From Crossaster papposus (Eukaryota; Echinodermata; Asteroidea; Velatida; Solasteridae), in contig JBAIAA010000351.1 in assembly GCA_037893245.1 (NCBI GenBank), positions 434,001-498,000 of the forward strand: a stretch of 64,000 nt of DNA. Direction: 5' to 3'. The stretch's first letter is position 1. Each line of letters opens with the position of its first letter. A model generated the notes under the pieces. That model was not told the origin of the DNA. It worked only from the letters and a program-made list of their open reading frames with translations, and searched no databases. The position numbers and the translations under genes were made by a program. Positions 36,575 through 47,833 of this stretch are shown here, one piece after another.

Positions 36575-38750
36575 ATGAGTGAATCAGAAGATGATGAAGA
36601 CTTGCCACATGACCCAATTGAAAATGAGCCTGCAGATGTCATTGTGGACACTGATTCTTTGTCAACAACATTCATCTTAGGATTGAGGGGAAAGTATAAA
36701 CTCAATCATGAGGCATGCAGTTATGTTGCTGAGGAAACACAGAATGTACTCCGATTAGCAAGAGAAAATTTACAGAAGAAAGCAAGAAATCTGTTGCCTG
36801 AAGTACAGGAAGCTGAACTAGATGGTATTTTTAGTTCTTCAGAATTGGAACAGTCATTCAGTTTTATCCGAAACATGGCCAATCTGAACTCCTACATTAA
36901 ATAAAATTTTGATCTTGTTGAACCAGTGGAGCATATGATGGGAAGGAAACCAAACGGCAAAGTGCAGAGCGTTCAGTATGTCAGTATTCTACAGACACTG
37001 CAGGCCCTTTTAAAGGATGATAATATTTTTGCTGAGGTAATCCAGGGACATCAAAGTGACCAATTACATGTAGTTAGAGACCATTGTGATGGTTTGAACT
37101 ACAAAAGTCACTCACTGTTTTCACTGCCAAGTCCAACTATCCAGGTTATTCTTTACAATGATGACTTTACAGTGGCTAATCCCATAGGAAACCGAGTTAA
37201 GCAGCTTAAGTTTTCTGGTTTTTATTTTTTTGTGGGGAATATGCTGCCACAAAATCGGTCTAAGCTGTCCTCTATTCAGCTTGCTCTTTTGTGCCAGTCG
37301 GAGATAATTTCACAGTATGGAATGTCTCGCGTAATAAGTCCTCTAATTGAAGATTTGAAAACCCTTGAGACTGTTGGTGTGGATGTTGAAAAGGACGGTG
37401 TCGTGCATACTTTTAGAGGAACCCTCTCTATGTTCGTCGCAGACAACTTGGCTGCACACGGCATTGGGGGCATTCAGGAAAGTTTCAATACTCGACGCTT
37501 CTGTAGGTTTTGCAAAGTCACAAAGACAAATGTTAAAAACTATTTTCGGGATGTTGACCTTGTTTCAAGAAGTAGAGATTCTTACAATGAACAAGTTGAA
37601 ATAGTTCGGCAAATGCCAGAAGTTGCTTGCATATATGGGGTGAAAAAGGACAGTCCATTGAATGCGTTGGATCATTATCATGTTGTAGATGGACTTCCTT
37701 CAGATGTGGCTCATGACTTGTTTGAAGGTGTAATTCCAGAAGTCATGAAAAAGGTAATTCTTCATTGTGTCGAGGAAGAATATTTCACACTGCAGTTCTT
37801 AAACGAAGAAATCAAGAATTTTCCGTATTCGGGAACAGACAAGACAAACAAGCCTTCTAAAATGGCAACACAGTTTGCCTCATTCAGTGTAAAGCAGAAA
37901 GCTGTACAGTCTTGGTGTTTTCTTCGTCTCTTGCCTTTGATGGTCGGAAGCAAAGTACCGGTTGGTGATGAAATGTGGGCAGTTCTTTTCTTACTTGAAG
38001 AAGTAGTGCAATTGTGTACTGCACATACAGTGGATCCAGCTCTTTGTGATTTCCTTGCTGATTGAAATGTTTCTGGAGAAATACTTCACTCTATTTCCTG
38101 AAGATTCTATGAAACCCAAGTTTCATTATATTATCCACTATCCCAAATTGATGCTAACATTTGGCCCACTTGTCCATTGTTGGACACTAAGGTTTGAAGG
38201 AAAACACTTGTATTTCAAAGAACTGTCCCACCACACCAAAAACAGACGAAATCTTTCAAAGACACTTGCAACCAGACATGAATACTATCAGGCATGGATG
38301 AGAGCTACTCATACAGGTTTTGTTGATGCTGTTGAGCACACTGGTGGGAATTTGTTGCTGGTACGGCTGCTGTTACGACCAATACAGGAAACACTTCAGC
38401 CACTGCTTGGGGACAATGAATTCGTTTATGTTGCAAAGAAAGTGCAGTGTAACATCACATGGTACAGTCAAGGTTTGGTAGTTGCTGTAGGAACGACACC
38501 AAGAGGTTTTGTTCAGTTTGGTGTGATTGAGCTTTGTTGTCTAATAGGCGGCAGCGTATATCTTGTTTGCAAGCCAGCTACAAATACTTGATTTGTATCC
38601 CACATCCATGCTTTTGAGTTGACACTTTCTGCTAATGATTTTGTAGTGAAGGTTTCAGATCTGCTTGACCACTATGCACTCGGTGTCTACAATAGTGACA
38701 ACGGTAAAATAGTTGTGCCACGTCATCATATAAATATTCCTGAGTTTTGA
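36575..38750 (+). pseudogene. Transposase-like gene (Tnp2-like family), intronless, broken
   Basis: About 720 codons in one run with three breaks. An acidic N-terminus (MSESEDDEDLPHDPIENEP) leads to a TAA at 36,902, after which the same frame continues (NFDLVEPVEHMMGRKPNG). The body carries the family's hallmarks: YNDDFTVANPIGN, FYFFVGNMLPQNRSKL, IQLALLCQSEI, LIEDLKTLETVGV, FRGTLSMFVADNLAAHGIGG, RFCRFCKVTK (Cys pair), LPSDVAHDLFEGVIPEVMKK. A frameshift at about 38,045-38,062 is followed by KFHYIIHYPKLM, then FGPLVHCWTLRFEGKH. A TGA at 38,589 precedes a tail ending IVVPRHHINIPEF at 38,748. The family occurs as multicopy 'uncharacterized proteins' in fish and invertebrates and recalls CACTA-type Tnp2. 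No terminal repeats were located. Confidence 0.8.
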
Positions 38751-39477
38751 AGGTATGCAGGTATCACTGTTGATTCCTGGTGGTCATAGATAGTAACCTA
38801 GCTGCGCAGTTTTATCACATATGTCTTGCAAAGCTCATTGCATGATACTAGATAGTCCAAAGTTGTTTGTGCTGCATCCAAAGCTTGAGAGTAGTCAATA
38901 AAGGACATGTAGACTGGGAAATTAATTTCTATAGATTTCTCTATTATGATTCTGATGTTTGCTATCTGGTCTCTTGTGCCCGGCCCTTCTTTTCACAAAA
39001 CCTGCCTTTTAATTCTGGAGGGCCATATCTTACGTTGCATGTAATTGCTTCATAAGCGTCCTCTCACTATAATAACATAATTATAAAAAGCTCTTGCTTG
39101 CATACGTGCTACAGGAATGTAACTCCACCTCCCTGCATTTCTTTTTAAGGAAGGACTTCTTATTGTCCTACGCTGAATTCTGGTCAGATCCTTATACTGT
39201 CTTTCTCAGATTTTACACCCCTAATTGCCTTCATCATGTTTATCTTCTGTCTTTCATCTGATAGTTCAACAACTTCAGACATGTACATTCAGACAGCAAA
39301 AAAGTCCAGGTTACTGGAGAACATATTGCAAATGCATATATACTTCCAGGCATGTGATCCAATGTGTACAACCGCAATCTGTTGACAAGAACTGATATAT
39401 GTGATTACGTTACTTGGTCAAACAGTACTAAGTATAAGTCATAAAGTGAGTCTGAATCACTATTTAATAATCTGAAT
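38751..39477. other. No gene recognised
   Basis: AT-rich, unassigned. It probably includes the 3' end of the preceding element. Confidence 0.4.
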
Positions 39478-40010
39478 TATAACACCTCACTCACAGATTC
39501 TGTGTCTTGATTGGCCGAGAGCGCGGCACGTGTCACTTGCTCTTTTTACTATTTTTTACTTGTGCTATCCAAAAAGACTATACCACGCAAAAAGGACTAT
39601 GCGCATAGCAACACACGAAATATGCGCATAGCAACGAAAGCGTGACTGAAAACCAGACGTGTGTTTCGGTGCATTGCGTAAACATTGCTCTATCACTTTC
39701 GCACCCGTTCATCAAGGCAACAAAGTACACGTATGATCGAGAGACGTAGGCCTATAATTCAGAGATTTGTTGTCATTACTATACTTTCAGGAAGCTTAAG
39801 TTGTGCAGAATCCGTGAGTGAGGTGTTATAAAACAAATATTGACTGCTTTATTTCGCGGTATAGTAAAACTAGCCTCCCTCGGTGATCCATGGAGCATTC
39901 TATTTTCCCTCGGCTTCGCCTCGGGAAAATAGAATGCTCCATGGATCACCTCGGGAGGCTAGTTTTACTATACCACTCAAAGCAGTCAATATTTGTATAA
40001 TATTCTATTA
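39478..40010. mobile_element. Foldback element with long hairpin, tandem copy 1
   Basis: Starts TATAACACCTCACTCACAG. An inverted GTGAGTGAGGTGTTATA follows at 39,812-39,829, then a hairpin at 39,836-40,003. The hairpin has nearly perfect ~75-80-base arms (AAATATTGACTGCTTT to CCATGGAGCATTCTATTTTC) around the tight loop GGCTTCGCC. The next copy begins 531 bp on. No coding capacity. Confidence 0.9.
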
Positions 40011-40527
40011 TAACACCTCACTCACAGATTCTGTGTCTTGATTGGCCGAGAGCGCGTCACGTGTCACTTGCTATTTTTACTATTTTTTACTTGTGCTATC
40101 CAAAAAGACTATACCACGCAAAAAGGACTATGCGCATAGCAACACACGAACAATGCGCATAGCAACGAAAGCGTGACTAAAACCCAGACGTGTGTTTCGG
40201 TGCATTGCGTAAACATTGCTCTATCACCTTCGCACCCGTTCATCAAGGCAACAAAGTACACGTATGATCGAGAGACGTATAATTAGGAGATTTTTTTGTC
40301 ATTACTATACTTTCAGGAAGCTTAAATTGTGCAGAATCTGTGAGTGAGGTGTTATAAAACAAATATTGACTGCTTTATTTCGCGGTATAGTAAAACTAGC
40401 CTCCCTCGGTGATCCATGGAGCATTCTATTTTCCCTCGGCTTCGCCTCGGGAAAATAGAATGCTCCATGGATCACCTCGGGAGGATAGTTTTACTATACC
40501 ACTCAAAGCAGTCAATATTTGTATACT
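40011..40527. mobile_element. Foldback element with long hairpin, tandem copy 2
   Basis: Head-to-tail duplicate of the preceding 531-bp block with about 2-4 % differences, including its own long hairpin (40,366-40,524). It ends 15 bp before the first exon of the next gene. Confidence 0.9.
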
Positions 40528-40541
40528 GTTGATATTTTTAG

Positions 40542-40832
40542 ATTCCTGTTTATCTACGGCAATCAACAAAAACAAGTTGACATGTCATTCGAGGATGAGG
40601 GGAGCAAGGTACATGTTGGGGACATAAAGAAGCAGGCTTGCCAGTTGTTCACCCTCCAGAAGGCCCAGGTTAAGCTATGGGATAGGACATTCGAGGACTG
40701 GGTCGATGCAGACAATGACCAGGAAGAAGTGCAAAACAATAGCAAAATACTGGTAGATGTTGCTGAACACTAAGTCACGGCCGAAGATCCAACTCCTGAT
40801 GTGCCAGCAACACCTCCACCTTCTTCATTTAG
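40542..40832 (+). CDS. Exon 1 of repeat-family multi-exon gene (ubiquitin-like N-terminus?)
   Basis: After the acceptor-like TTTTTAG the frame reads FLFIYGNQQKQVDMSFEDEG, then VHVGDIKKQACQLFTLQKAQ, VKLWDRTFEDWVDADND and ILVDVAEH. This is the pattern of a small beta-grasp-like N-terminal domain (basic helix, 'VKLW-D-FEDWVD', hydrophobic end). A TAA at 40,771 interrupts the frame, which then continues VTAEDPTPDVPATPPPPSSF to a donor (AG|GTACGC). The codon phase joins correctly to the next exon across the split AGA, so the TAA is an in-exon nonsense change. The first exon may start further upstream, inside or before the foldback repeats. Confidence 0.6.
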
Positions 40833-40961
40833 GTACGCTCGAGATTGTTCCAGACTATAAAACAAGTATCCAAGACAGAGGTGTAACAATGTTCTAGTTT
40901 TATGTCAGGAACTACATACATTGTACAATAACTTTGATTTATTTGTATATTTTAACTTCAG

Positions 40962-41079
40962 AGGACATCAGGCAGAGTCATCTTCTATCAACTGGACGGG
41001 AAGGTACAAACTACCCGATTTTCCATGCGAGGTCAGCAGTCCTGGAGGCAATCTACAGCGGTGTGAAAAAAAATACATA
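40962..41079 (+). CDS. Exon 2 of repeat-family multi-exon gene
   Basis: Acceptor TTTTAACTTCAG, donor CATA|GTAAGC. It begins GHQAESSSINWTGRYKLPDF PCEV. After that the more protein-like reading is one base out of frame (SAVLEAIYSGVKKNT), so there is a frameshift near 41,033. The 'W…Y-LP-F…' opening with an amphipathic helix after it is typical of this family's second domain. Confidence 0.6.
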
Positions 41080-41354
41080 GTAAGCATTGTTTTAGATTTT
41101 AACACATTACATATAACAACCTTTTCTAATTTAAATATTATAACTTTGGATTGGATTGAATTTATGAGTACAGTACTAATAATAGTCAGCAGCTGTAGTC
41201 TGCACATTCTAAAATTACCAATAGCTAATCTGTTACTGTTTTAGTATTCAGACTATACTTTCTTTAATTTGAATTTGCTATTCACTGACAAAATTCACAT
41301 TATTAGGAAAAGGCAAACAAAACCAGAAATAAGGAAATGTTCAGGTCGGGTGAG

Positions 41355-41625
41355 TCAGATTGGCACGGTGCATGTTATAATATACTCTCCTTCGGTTTCC
41401 ACTGCTGTGGCCGAGGTGCGATTCCTGCTGGACCACACGTGCATTTTAGTTTTCAGTCCTTACCTGATTCTGTGTGTTTTCCCCAGAATTTTTTTGGGGG
41501 GTTTTCCTCCAATCTCTCAAACTGTAATTTCTTTTTATTGTCTTCTCAGTCTATAATGTTTCTTCATGCATGTGAGCTATAGGGTGCCTATTTCTAGGGC
41601 ACTTTTAAAGAATCCTTGGATTTAT
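41355..41625 (+). mobile_element. tRNA-derived SINE, family B, copy 2
   Basis: A diverged copy of the SINE at 29,597. It has ATTGGCACGGTGCATG, GGTGCGATTCCTGCTGGACC, CACACGTGCATTTTAGTTTT and GAATCCTTGG in the same order. It lies in the intron between exons 2 and 3. Confidence 0.7.
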
Positions 41626-41775
41626 TACCAGAAATAATTATAATCAGATTCGCTTCTGTCAATCAGATCAACTTCTTGTTGTTAAGAAAGAATATTGAAA
41701 CTTTGATACAATTCTATATTTATATGTCTATACTTAGGCTATATATATACTATATTTATATGTTTTATACTGCAG

Positions 41776-41875
41776 CTACCCAACATCAGCTCAATACAAC
41801 CACCTCATTGGTGTTCTCTTCGAACGGTTCCCCAAGTTGGCCAAGCAGCCAAATATGTCATTGGACACTGCATCG
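41776..41875 (+). CDS. Exon 3 of repeat-family multi-exon gene
   Basis: Acceptor TATACTGCAG, donor CATCG|GTAAGT. It encodes YPTSAQYNHLIGVLFERFPK then LAKQPNMSLDTAS. The motif YP-(S/A)-x-x-Y-x-x-(I/V)-x-x-L-x-x-(K/R)-F-P is a hallmark of the family. Confidence 0.75.
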
Positions 41876-41892
41876 GTAAGTTTGAACTATAA

Positions 41893-42062
41893 ACAAATAT
41901 GTACCGAGTGGTGTAGTAAAACTTGCCTCCTGAGGTGATTCATGAAGCATTGTTTTCCTTAGGCAAAGCTATGAAGTACAGAGGGAGTTTTACTACAACA
42001 CGAGATAAAGCAGTAAATATTTGTTTTATAACACCTCGCCTACATATTTTGCTTGGTTTCAA
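41893..42062. mobile_element. Diverged relative of the 39.5-kb foldback hairpin
   Basis: Contains GTGTAGTAAAACTTGCCTCC, a GAGGTGATTCATGAAGCATT arm, GGGAGTTTTACTACA and AAAGCAGTAAATATTTG, then TTATAACACCTCGCCTACA. These are the hairpin and terminal motifs of 39,478-40,527 in the same order but with many mismatches, which indicates an older insertion of the same family. A further GTGAGGTGTTATAA lies at 42,201. Confidence 0.72.
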
Positions 42063-42293
42063 AAATGTAATATACTTTAAATCTAAATACAGTTAAAATG
42101 AACTTCTATTTCAATACAACATTTGTGAAAAATGTATTTGCTCACTAATCCCAAACCACCTTTTCCATGGATGCTATTTGGCCGTGCATATAATTTGTGG
42201 GTGAGGTGTTATAATGTAATCGATTTGGATAAATATAGATTACTTCTGAAATGGGTCACAACTTTTAATAGGATTCTACTTTTACCTCTAACA

Positions 42294-42425
42294 CCTCCCC
42301 CTCCCCCTCCCCCTCCCCCTCCTCCTCCAAAATTAAAATGACTTTCTTATGCACCCCCTCCTCCATAATTTAATTGACTTTATTATGCACCCCCCTCCTC
42401 CAAAATTAAAATGACTTCCTTATGC
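42294..42425 (+). repeat. CCCCCT microsatellite and ~36-bp tandem repeat
   Basis: A (CCCCCT)n-type tract at 42,296-42,328 runs into nearly three copies of a unit carrying AATTAAAATGACTTTCTTAT and GCACCCCCTCCTCC. Confidence 0.92.
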
Positions 42426-42471
42426 ACAAGCTGTAGTGCAGCATAATGTCATTGTTTCTTTCAATTAACAG

Positions 42472-42850
42472 ACTCTCTGGAAATACAGACTTCTGTATAA
42501 ATTTGCGAATTCACGTAGACGTGATGACAACAAGATCCAAGTGGTCATCAAACATAAGAGAAAGCCGGGGAACAACCCACTATTTGGATCACCTAGTGCC
42601 AAAAGACAACCACCACAATGGGGCATTGCAACTATATCAACCATCCAGACCTTCTTCTGAGGACGATGCTTCCATTCAAGCACACATTCACTGGATGCAG
42701 CAAGAAACATCGAAGAGGAAACCTAACTATTAGCGAATCCAGTTAGCAATGTCCATGACCCTCTCTGACCGGCGTCAGCTCATCACAAAGGAAGGAGCAT
42801 CACTGAAGAAGATACAACAGACGTATCCTTGGCTCTTCGATGAAGACGAG
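42472..42850 (+). CDS. Exon 4 of repeat-family multi-exon gene, frame broken
   Basis: Acceptor CAATTAACAG, donor GACGAG|GTCCGT. It opens TLWKYRLLYKFANSRRRDDN then KIQVVIKHKRKPGNNPLFGS and PSAKRQPPQWG. A one-base shift near 42,620 gives the continuation PSRPSSEDDASIQAHIHWMQ, QETSKRKPNY, a TAG, then RIQLAMSMTLSDRRQLITKE and QQTYPWLFDEDE. The whole run has the family's order: basic 'W-x-x-(K/R)-x-x' segment, acidic linker, 'M…T-x-x-x-R…' helix, and 'YPWLF-DE' end. At least one frameshift and one nonsense codon are present. Confidence 0.7.
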
Positions 42851-43486
42851 GTCCGTTTCTTTTGTGCAAATTATAAATTATAAATTATAAATACATGTAT
42901 GTTGATAATCAGAACTCTTTGTCATTAAATATACAAATGTTTAATAACGTCATGGCTTTGTTTACATATGCACTTTCCTATGGAAGTAAAGTCGGAACAC
43001 CAGACGATGTAGGGACAGACTCGCTCGTAGGAAAGTGCACATGTACACATATAATCTAAACTGATATAATCTAAACTGCTGTTAACATGTTTTAAAACAT
43101 GAATCTAAACAACCTTTGAACACAACAGTGTATGGGTAATTCCTAATGATTTGCAAGGCTATTTGCCCATACACATGGATAACATAGTGCTAGAAACCTA
43201 AATAAAACTTTAACGACATCACATTAAAAAACATAAAGGTCAACCATAATCTTGTATCACAGGCACTTTGCACTTGGTGATAATCAGTAATTGACAGTAA
43301 TGCACGGTGCTGTAATTGTGACGCCCTGTTTCAAAATAGGGCTATATATTCAAGTATTTAAAATTTGTTTTGAATATACAATTTATTATCACATATTCGA
43401 AAGTGCTCGGTCAAGAGGTGACACAGACATTCCCTACATCAGACTTTATTACAATGTGTGATACCGTAAAATCCCTGTTTTAATAG

Positions 43487-43669
43487 ATGCAGACTGAGTT
43501 CGACGCCTTAGAGAAGAACAAGAGGGACCTCACGATCTTTTGCAGGCAGGTCTACAGAAGTATGCAACTCCGATTCTCAAGATTTACAGGGGTTCGAAGA
43601 AGATGAAACCCCTTCTTGTGCAGGCACTGGAAGAAGTTGGATTACAGCGCGAGGAGAAAAGTCGAAAAG
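43487..43669 (+). CDS. Exon 5 of repeat-family multi-exon gene
   Basis: Acceptor TTTTAATAG, donor AAAAG|GTACAA. It begins MQTEFDALEKNKRDLTIFCR. After that the better reading is out of frame: LQKYATPILKIYRGSKKMKP then LLVQALEEVGLQREEKSRK. It is a helical, basic segment. Another one-base frame change lies near 43,545. Confidence 0.62.
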
Positions 43670-44222
43670 GTACAAAAGCCTAAACTAGCCCAATGGCCTG
43701 CACTTGTCACAAATTGACAATATAACCACACAACTTAATTTTTATTTTATTTTGTAATTTCCTAGACACCTCACATTTTGTAATAGAACAAATGCTATTC
43801 AGATATTTTGTTGGTCAAGTATTCGGTATAACAGCGTAGCCTTACAAAACTTGTTTTAGCATTAAACCTTAAGCATATGGCACTCTAAAAGGACAATGCC
43901 ACCTAGACCGTTACAGTTGTGCGCACAAATTTAATTTAATTTTGTGTGCACAACGGCATGTTCAAGTGTGTACAGCAAAACAGCTTTGGAGAAAGTGGCA
44001 TGTGTCCAAAATATCCACTTCATGTATAACTTGAAGGAAATTAAACTGTGTGTGCGATCTTTTAATTTTGATATAATAGCCCCTCCCTAATGAGATTTGA
44101 AGGTTTGCATGATGAAAAGTTAATAAGATAAGTTGTTTGTGAGAGCACATCGTGGCAAATCTCTGTGTGGCTCTCAAATTGTCTTTCTCAAATGGTCTTT
44201 TGCTTAATATATTTTTTAATAG
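43670..44222. other. Intron, no gene seen
   Basis: Contains the partial palindrome TGTGCGCACAAATTT / AAATTTGTGTGCACA-like near 43,918-43,955; otherwise unassigned. Confidence 0.45.
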
Positions 44223-44314
44223 AGGCTACTTACATTACTGCAGCTCTGGCTGTTCCATCTCTGTTGAAGGAGGACGTTGACAATCTGATGGTTCTTGGAG
44301 AGGATTCGGATTTG
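44223..44314 (+). CDS. Exon 6 of repeat-family multi-exon gene
   Basis: Acceptor TTTTTTAATAG, donor GATTTG|GTAAGT. It reads EATYITAALAVPSLLKEDVD NLM then VLGEDSDL. It has no internal break. The short hydrophobic helix followed by an acidic stretch matches the family's order just before the C-terminal domain. Confidence 0.68.
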
Positions 44315-45528
44315 GTAAGTTTTATTGGGAGGTTTACAGAATTGACCTATCGCCGTTGAGAGTTAGCTTGAAACGCGCAGTTGCAATTATGTGGAATAAT
44401 TGCATAAAAGCTATCTGACCGGGTACAGGAGTTGTCTTAGATTTCTGAGAAAACTTTGCCCACGTGTACACGCAGACTTTCGTGAGACAACTAATTGCAA
44501 AAAGTCACTTGTTAATGTGTATCTGAATAATGCAGACTTCCCAGACCCCACTCACATATTTTAACATTCGAGAATAGGAAAAACTTAAGAAATATGAACA
44601 GAACAAACGGGCCGATGAGCATTTGCATTAAATTTGAAATGCATTTGCATATATTGCGTTTCAACGAACCGGGCATATAATGTGTATGTAGCCAAATAAA
44701 TGCCTGTATATTTAGATTTTTTTCAACAGACACTACGATTGGATAATGGTCCTGAACGGTGAAAGGTCAATTCCATAAAGAAACAAGAATTTAATGAAAA
44801 ACATAAGCCACATTGCATAAAATCTTGAACGGATAGTTACTGGCTTAGGTGATTTCAAACAATGGCAATTGTTTTCAACAGAAACAGAACAGGCACATAT
44901 ATTGGCCCCACAATGCTTAGTATAATTGTTCAAAATCATCCAAGCAGTATTTGCGGTAATTATGGCCTGTGCTCCGTGGCTTCTTGATCGTGTCATATTT
45001 TTGATGTACAATGCAATGCATGTTATTTTATTACATATTTAGGCTTTAGATGTGTCTTTATCATTGAAAAATTATAGAGATTGTGGTATAAAAATTAATG
45101 CATGACCTTGAACCATTATGTTAGTGCCCCGCTCGGCTGCGGCCGCAAGTTCGACTCGTGTTATGAGTAGCATTAGAGCAGTACTGTGGGTATAGGTGGA
45201 GCCGGGTCTCGGTGATGATTTTTTTTAACAATCCTTGAAATATGCTTTGTACCCCATCAACTTTTTTACTTTTCCACATTGCTAGGGAAAATCCCTTCCT
45301 TTGGTTTTTGAGTGAGTAAGAAACAATCATGTGTCACTTGATGACACCAATTTGATTCCTGAATTAATTTTGTTTGGTACAATTCACACATGTAAATTTT
45401 GCAAGGTTTCAAGATTTTGGCAACACAGTATTCTTTTTAAAAATATTCTCATATTTGTCAGATATAGCTTTACGTATATCATGCTTAATACTCAATTGTT
45501 TTCTTCTTTTCTTTTATTTTGTCAACAG
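44315..45528. other. Intron, no gene seen
   Basis: About 1.2 kb of AT-rich intron. Small ORFs on both strands have no recognisable features. Confidence 0.5.
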
Positions 45529-45805
45529 AAGGATTTTCCAATAATTCGGGGAGATGAAAGTAATTTCACCTCGTGTACTACTTTTGATGTGGTGATTGAT
45601 GGCATAGTTGTTAGCAGCTCCACTAACCTACTGATGGCCCTCTCTGTGTACTTGGCAGGATTCTATGTCATCAACTTGGCTTATCCCTCGTGTCTTAAAA
45701 AAGACATGTACTTTCTTCCAGAAGGTGATCCTGAACATCCAAGATAATCAGAAGCCTGAACGAGATGTTGTATCCTTACTGGAGAAGCTTACACTAAATA
45801 ACTAA
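45529..45805 (+). CDS. Last exon (7) of repeat-family multi-exon gene
   Basis: The acceptor TTTTGTCAACAG opens KDFPIIRGDESNFTSCTTFD, then VVIDGIVVSSSTNLLMALSV and YLAGFYVINLAYPSCLKK. This is the family's C-terminal domain, with its 'A…Y-(V/I)-x-N-(I/L)-x-YP' motif. After an AAAAAA run (45,698-45,703) the frame is off by one: the expected ending FFQKVILNIQDNQKPERDVV then SLLEKLTLNN and TAA at 45,803 is in another frame. One extra A in that run would explain it, either as sequencing error or mutation. Together with the other breaks I count at least five lesions, so the gene is more likely a pseudogene than an error-free active copy. Confidence 0.72.
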
Positions 45806-46322
45806 GAAATCAAGATATTTCTTAAGATTGATGTTCAAATGTTTTAAAGTTGTATGTGCATAGTTTGGTTCATGTTTCCACATGTTTCACAAAACATTAA
45901 GCAATGCTAACTCCACTTGTGCAACATTTAACTTTGCGCAATATTTCAGAAAATGTACATAGTAAGTTTGTGACTTATGAAACAAATAATGGTGTAACTT
46001 ATACAATTACATTAATTGACATAAGTTACGGCACAGAAACTTTGAATGAACCATTTTATTATCACCTTAACAAAACATTCGTGGCATTGTTGTTTATTAA
46101 CCTGTGTTGCTGTGTAATTTTAAAGAAATTTGAAGAAAAAAAATGAAATTCAAAATGGTAGGCAAAGGGGATTCAAAGCCTGTTTTATGACAGAACCGAA
46201 ACAATTGAAGAAAACAAGTTTCCTTGTCCAAGATGTTAAAGTTATGTAAAATGTTACACATCTTCGCAAAGTTGTTTGAAATTGACCATTATTTAATAGC
46301 AGTGCAACATATTTGTTTCTAA
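45806..46322. other. Possible 3' UTR and flanking sequence
   Basis: AT-rich with no convincing coding sequence. An open frame at 45,904-46,146 (80 codons) has no recognisable features. Confidence 0.45.
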
Positions 46323-46550
46323 ACCAGTTCATGTAGAAATCTGTGTATACGCGCAAAGTTTTTCCCAGAATTTTAAACCGATGATGGATAAACCTTTACA
46401 TGTAAGGCCGTAAATATATGTCAGCGACAAAGGCCGGAAATATCAGGGTGTGCTACCCACAGATACTGACACGAAATCGAGGGTGTGAAAAACAATCCCG
46501 TGCCTAGGCAATATCAAAACAATCCCAGATTCCTGGTACGAACTGGTTTA
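46323..46550. mobile_element. CCAGTT-family MITE, copy 3
   Basis: Ends AACCAGTTCATG and, inverted, AACCAGTTCGTACC. The interior shares GTGTATACGCGCAAAGTTTT, AAGGCCGGAAATATCAGGG and GTGCTACCCACAGATACTG with the copies at 22,781 and 29,072. Confidence 0.8.
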
Positions 46551-47520
46551 AATCCTAAGCATGGCACATGTTAAATACTTTTATTAACCAGCTGATAACG
46601 ATTAGAAGGTTTTAAACCATTGGTATTACCAATTAATTGTTCTTAAACGTCTTTTTGATTTATTTAAGATTACAAATTGAGACGATGATATGGTAAAAAT
46701 TTGTTGTCCTTTTCAGGAAATTTCTATCCATTCTTGCTTGAAAAAAACATGTCGAGAATGTAGTGTCAAAAGAGGTCATAATGGGGAAAAATGTACAATG
46801 TAATTAGATGGCCACTCAAAGATCTGGGTAATCATAATAATATGGCTTAGAATTAATGTTATGGATGTTTATATTGAGGTTTGATATTAATCATTGAGAC
46901 TCAAAATATTTGGTACTTCAAATGTTTGATAAAATAAAAGCTGATTAGCCAAAATAACATACGAATGTTGTAAACTTCTAACAGTTTTGTTACACTCTTG
47001 TACATCATTTACAAATGTAAAATGTCACAAACTTTGAACCAAAATATTTGTCATGGATGATCTCAAAAACATGCGTAGAAGTGGCTTTTGACCAAAGTGT
47101 GGCATTCGACAAACAATAATCATGCAACTATGTGTTAAAGAAGACAATGGGTCTTTTTACAAGCGCTCTCATTTTATCCCCAAATGTTTTAATTGGAAAA
47201 TTATTTATTGGGATTTACCCATTGTTCAAATATACTGCGTGTTACAGCAGCTGTATCTTCTTGAGAGATGTTGAAAAAATAAACAGTATTAACAAACAAA
47301 AACAGAAATCTTTGTGTTTCTCTTGGAGGTGTCATCATAATTCTGCAGTGGTAGATCCAAGGAGCTTAACATTGGCACTGTGACCCAATCCATCCAGTAA
47401 GCTAAACATGTCCTTATAACACCGTGCTATACTTGGATCTGCCACTGCTACAAATTTCAGTATGTCCGATTTCTGGAATGACAAATGTTAAATCATCAAA
47501 GCTCACTAGTCACTGGACTA
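46551..47520. other. No gene recognised
   Basis: AT-rich unassigned sequence. Confidence 0.45.
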
Positions 47521-47815
47521 CAGTGTGATTAGTCAGAAGTTCAATTACAAGTCGCTTGACTAACAGATTAGTCGTATCAGACATGATCCTATCCTTGTCA
47601 TATGACTAATTCGGTTAGTCAGAAGTTCAATGACGAATCGCGAAAGTCACTTGACTAAGAGATAAGTCGTATCAGACATGGTCCTATCCTTGTCATAGGA
47701 CTACTTTTATAAGTCAGAGTCTTGACTGATTTAGTTAGTCATCAACAGTAGGTGACTAATTTAGGTAAGTCGTACGAGACATTGCTCTGGACAATTTTTT
47801 TTTAGTCAAAATGAC
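47521..47815 (+). repeat. Tandem repeat of ~86-95 bp
   Basis: TTAGTCAGAAGTTCAAT, TTGACTAA and GTCGTATCAGACATG, then TCCTATCCTTGTCAT, occur twice in order. Degenerate further copies (TTAGTCAT, AAGTCGTACGAGACAT) run to 47,790. Confidence 0.85.
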
Positions 47816-47833
47816 AAACTAATTTTTAGAGTG

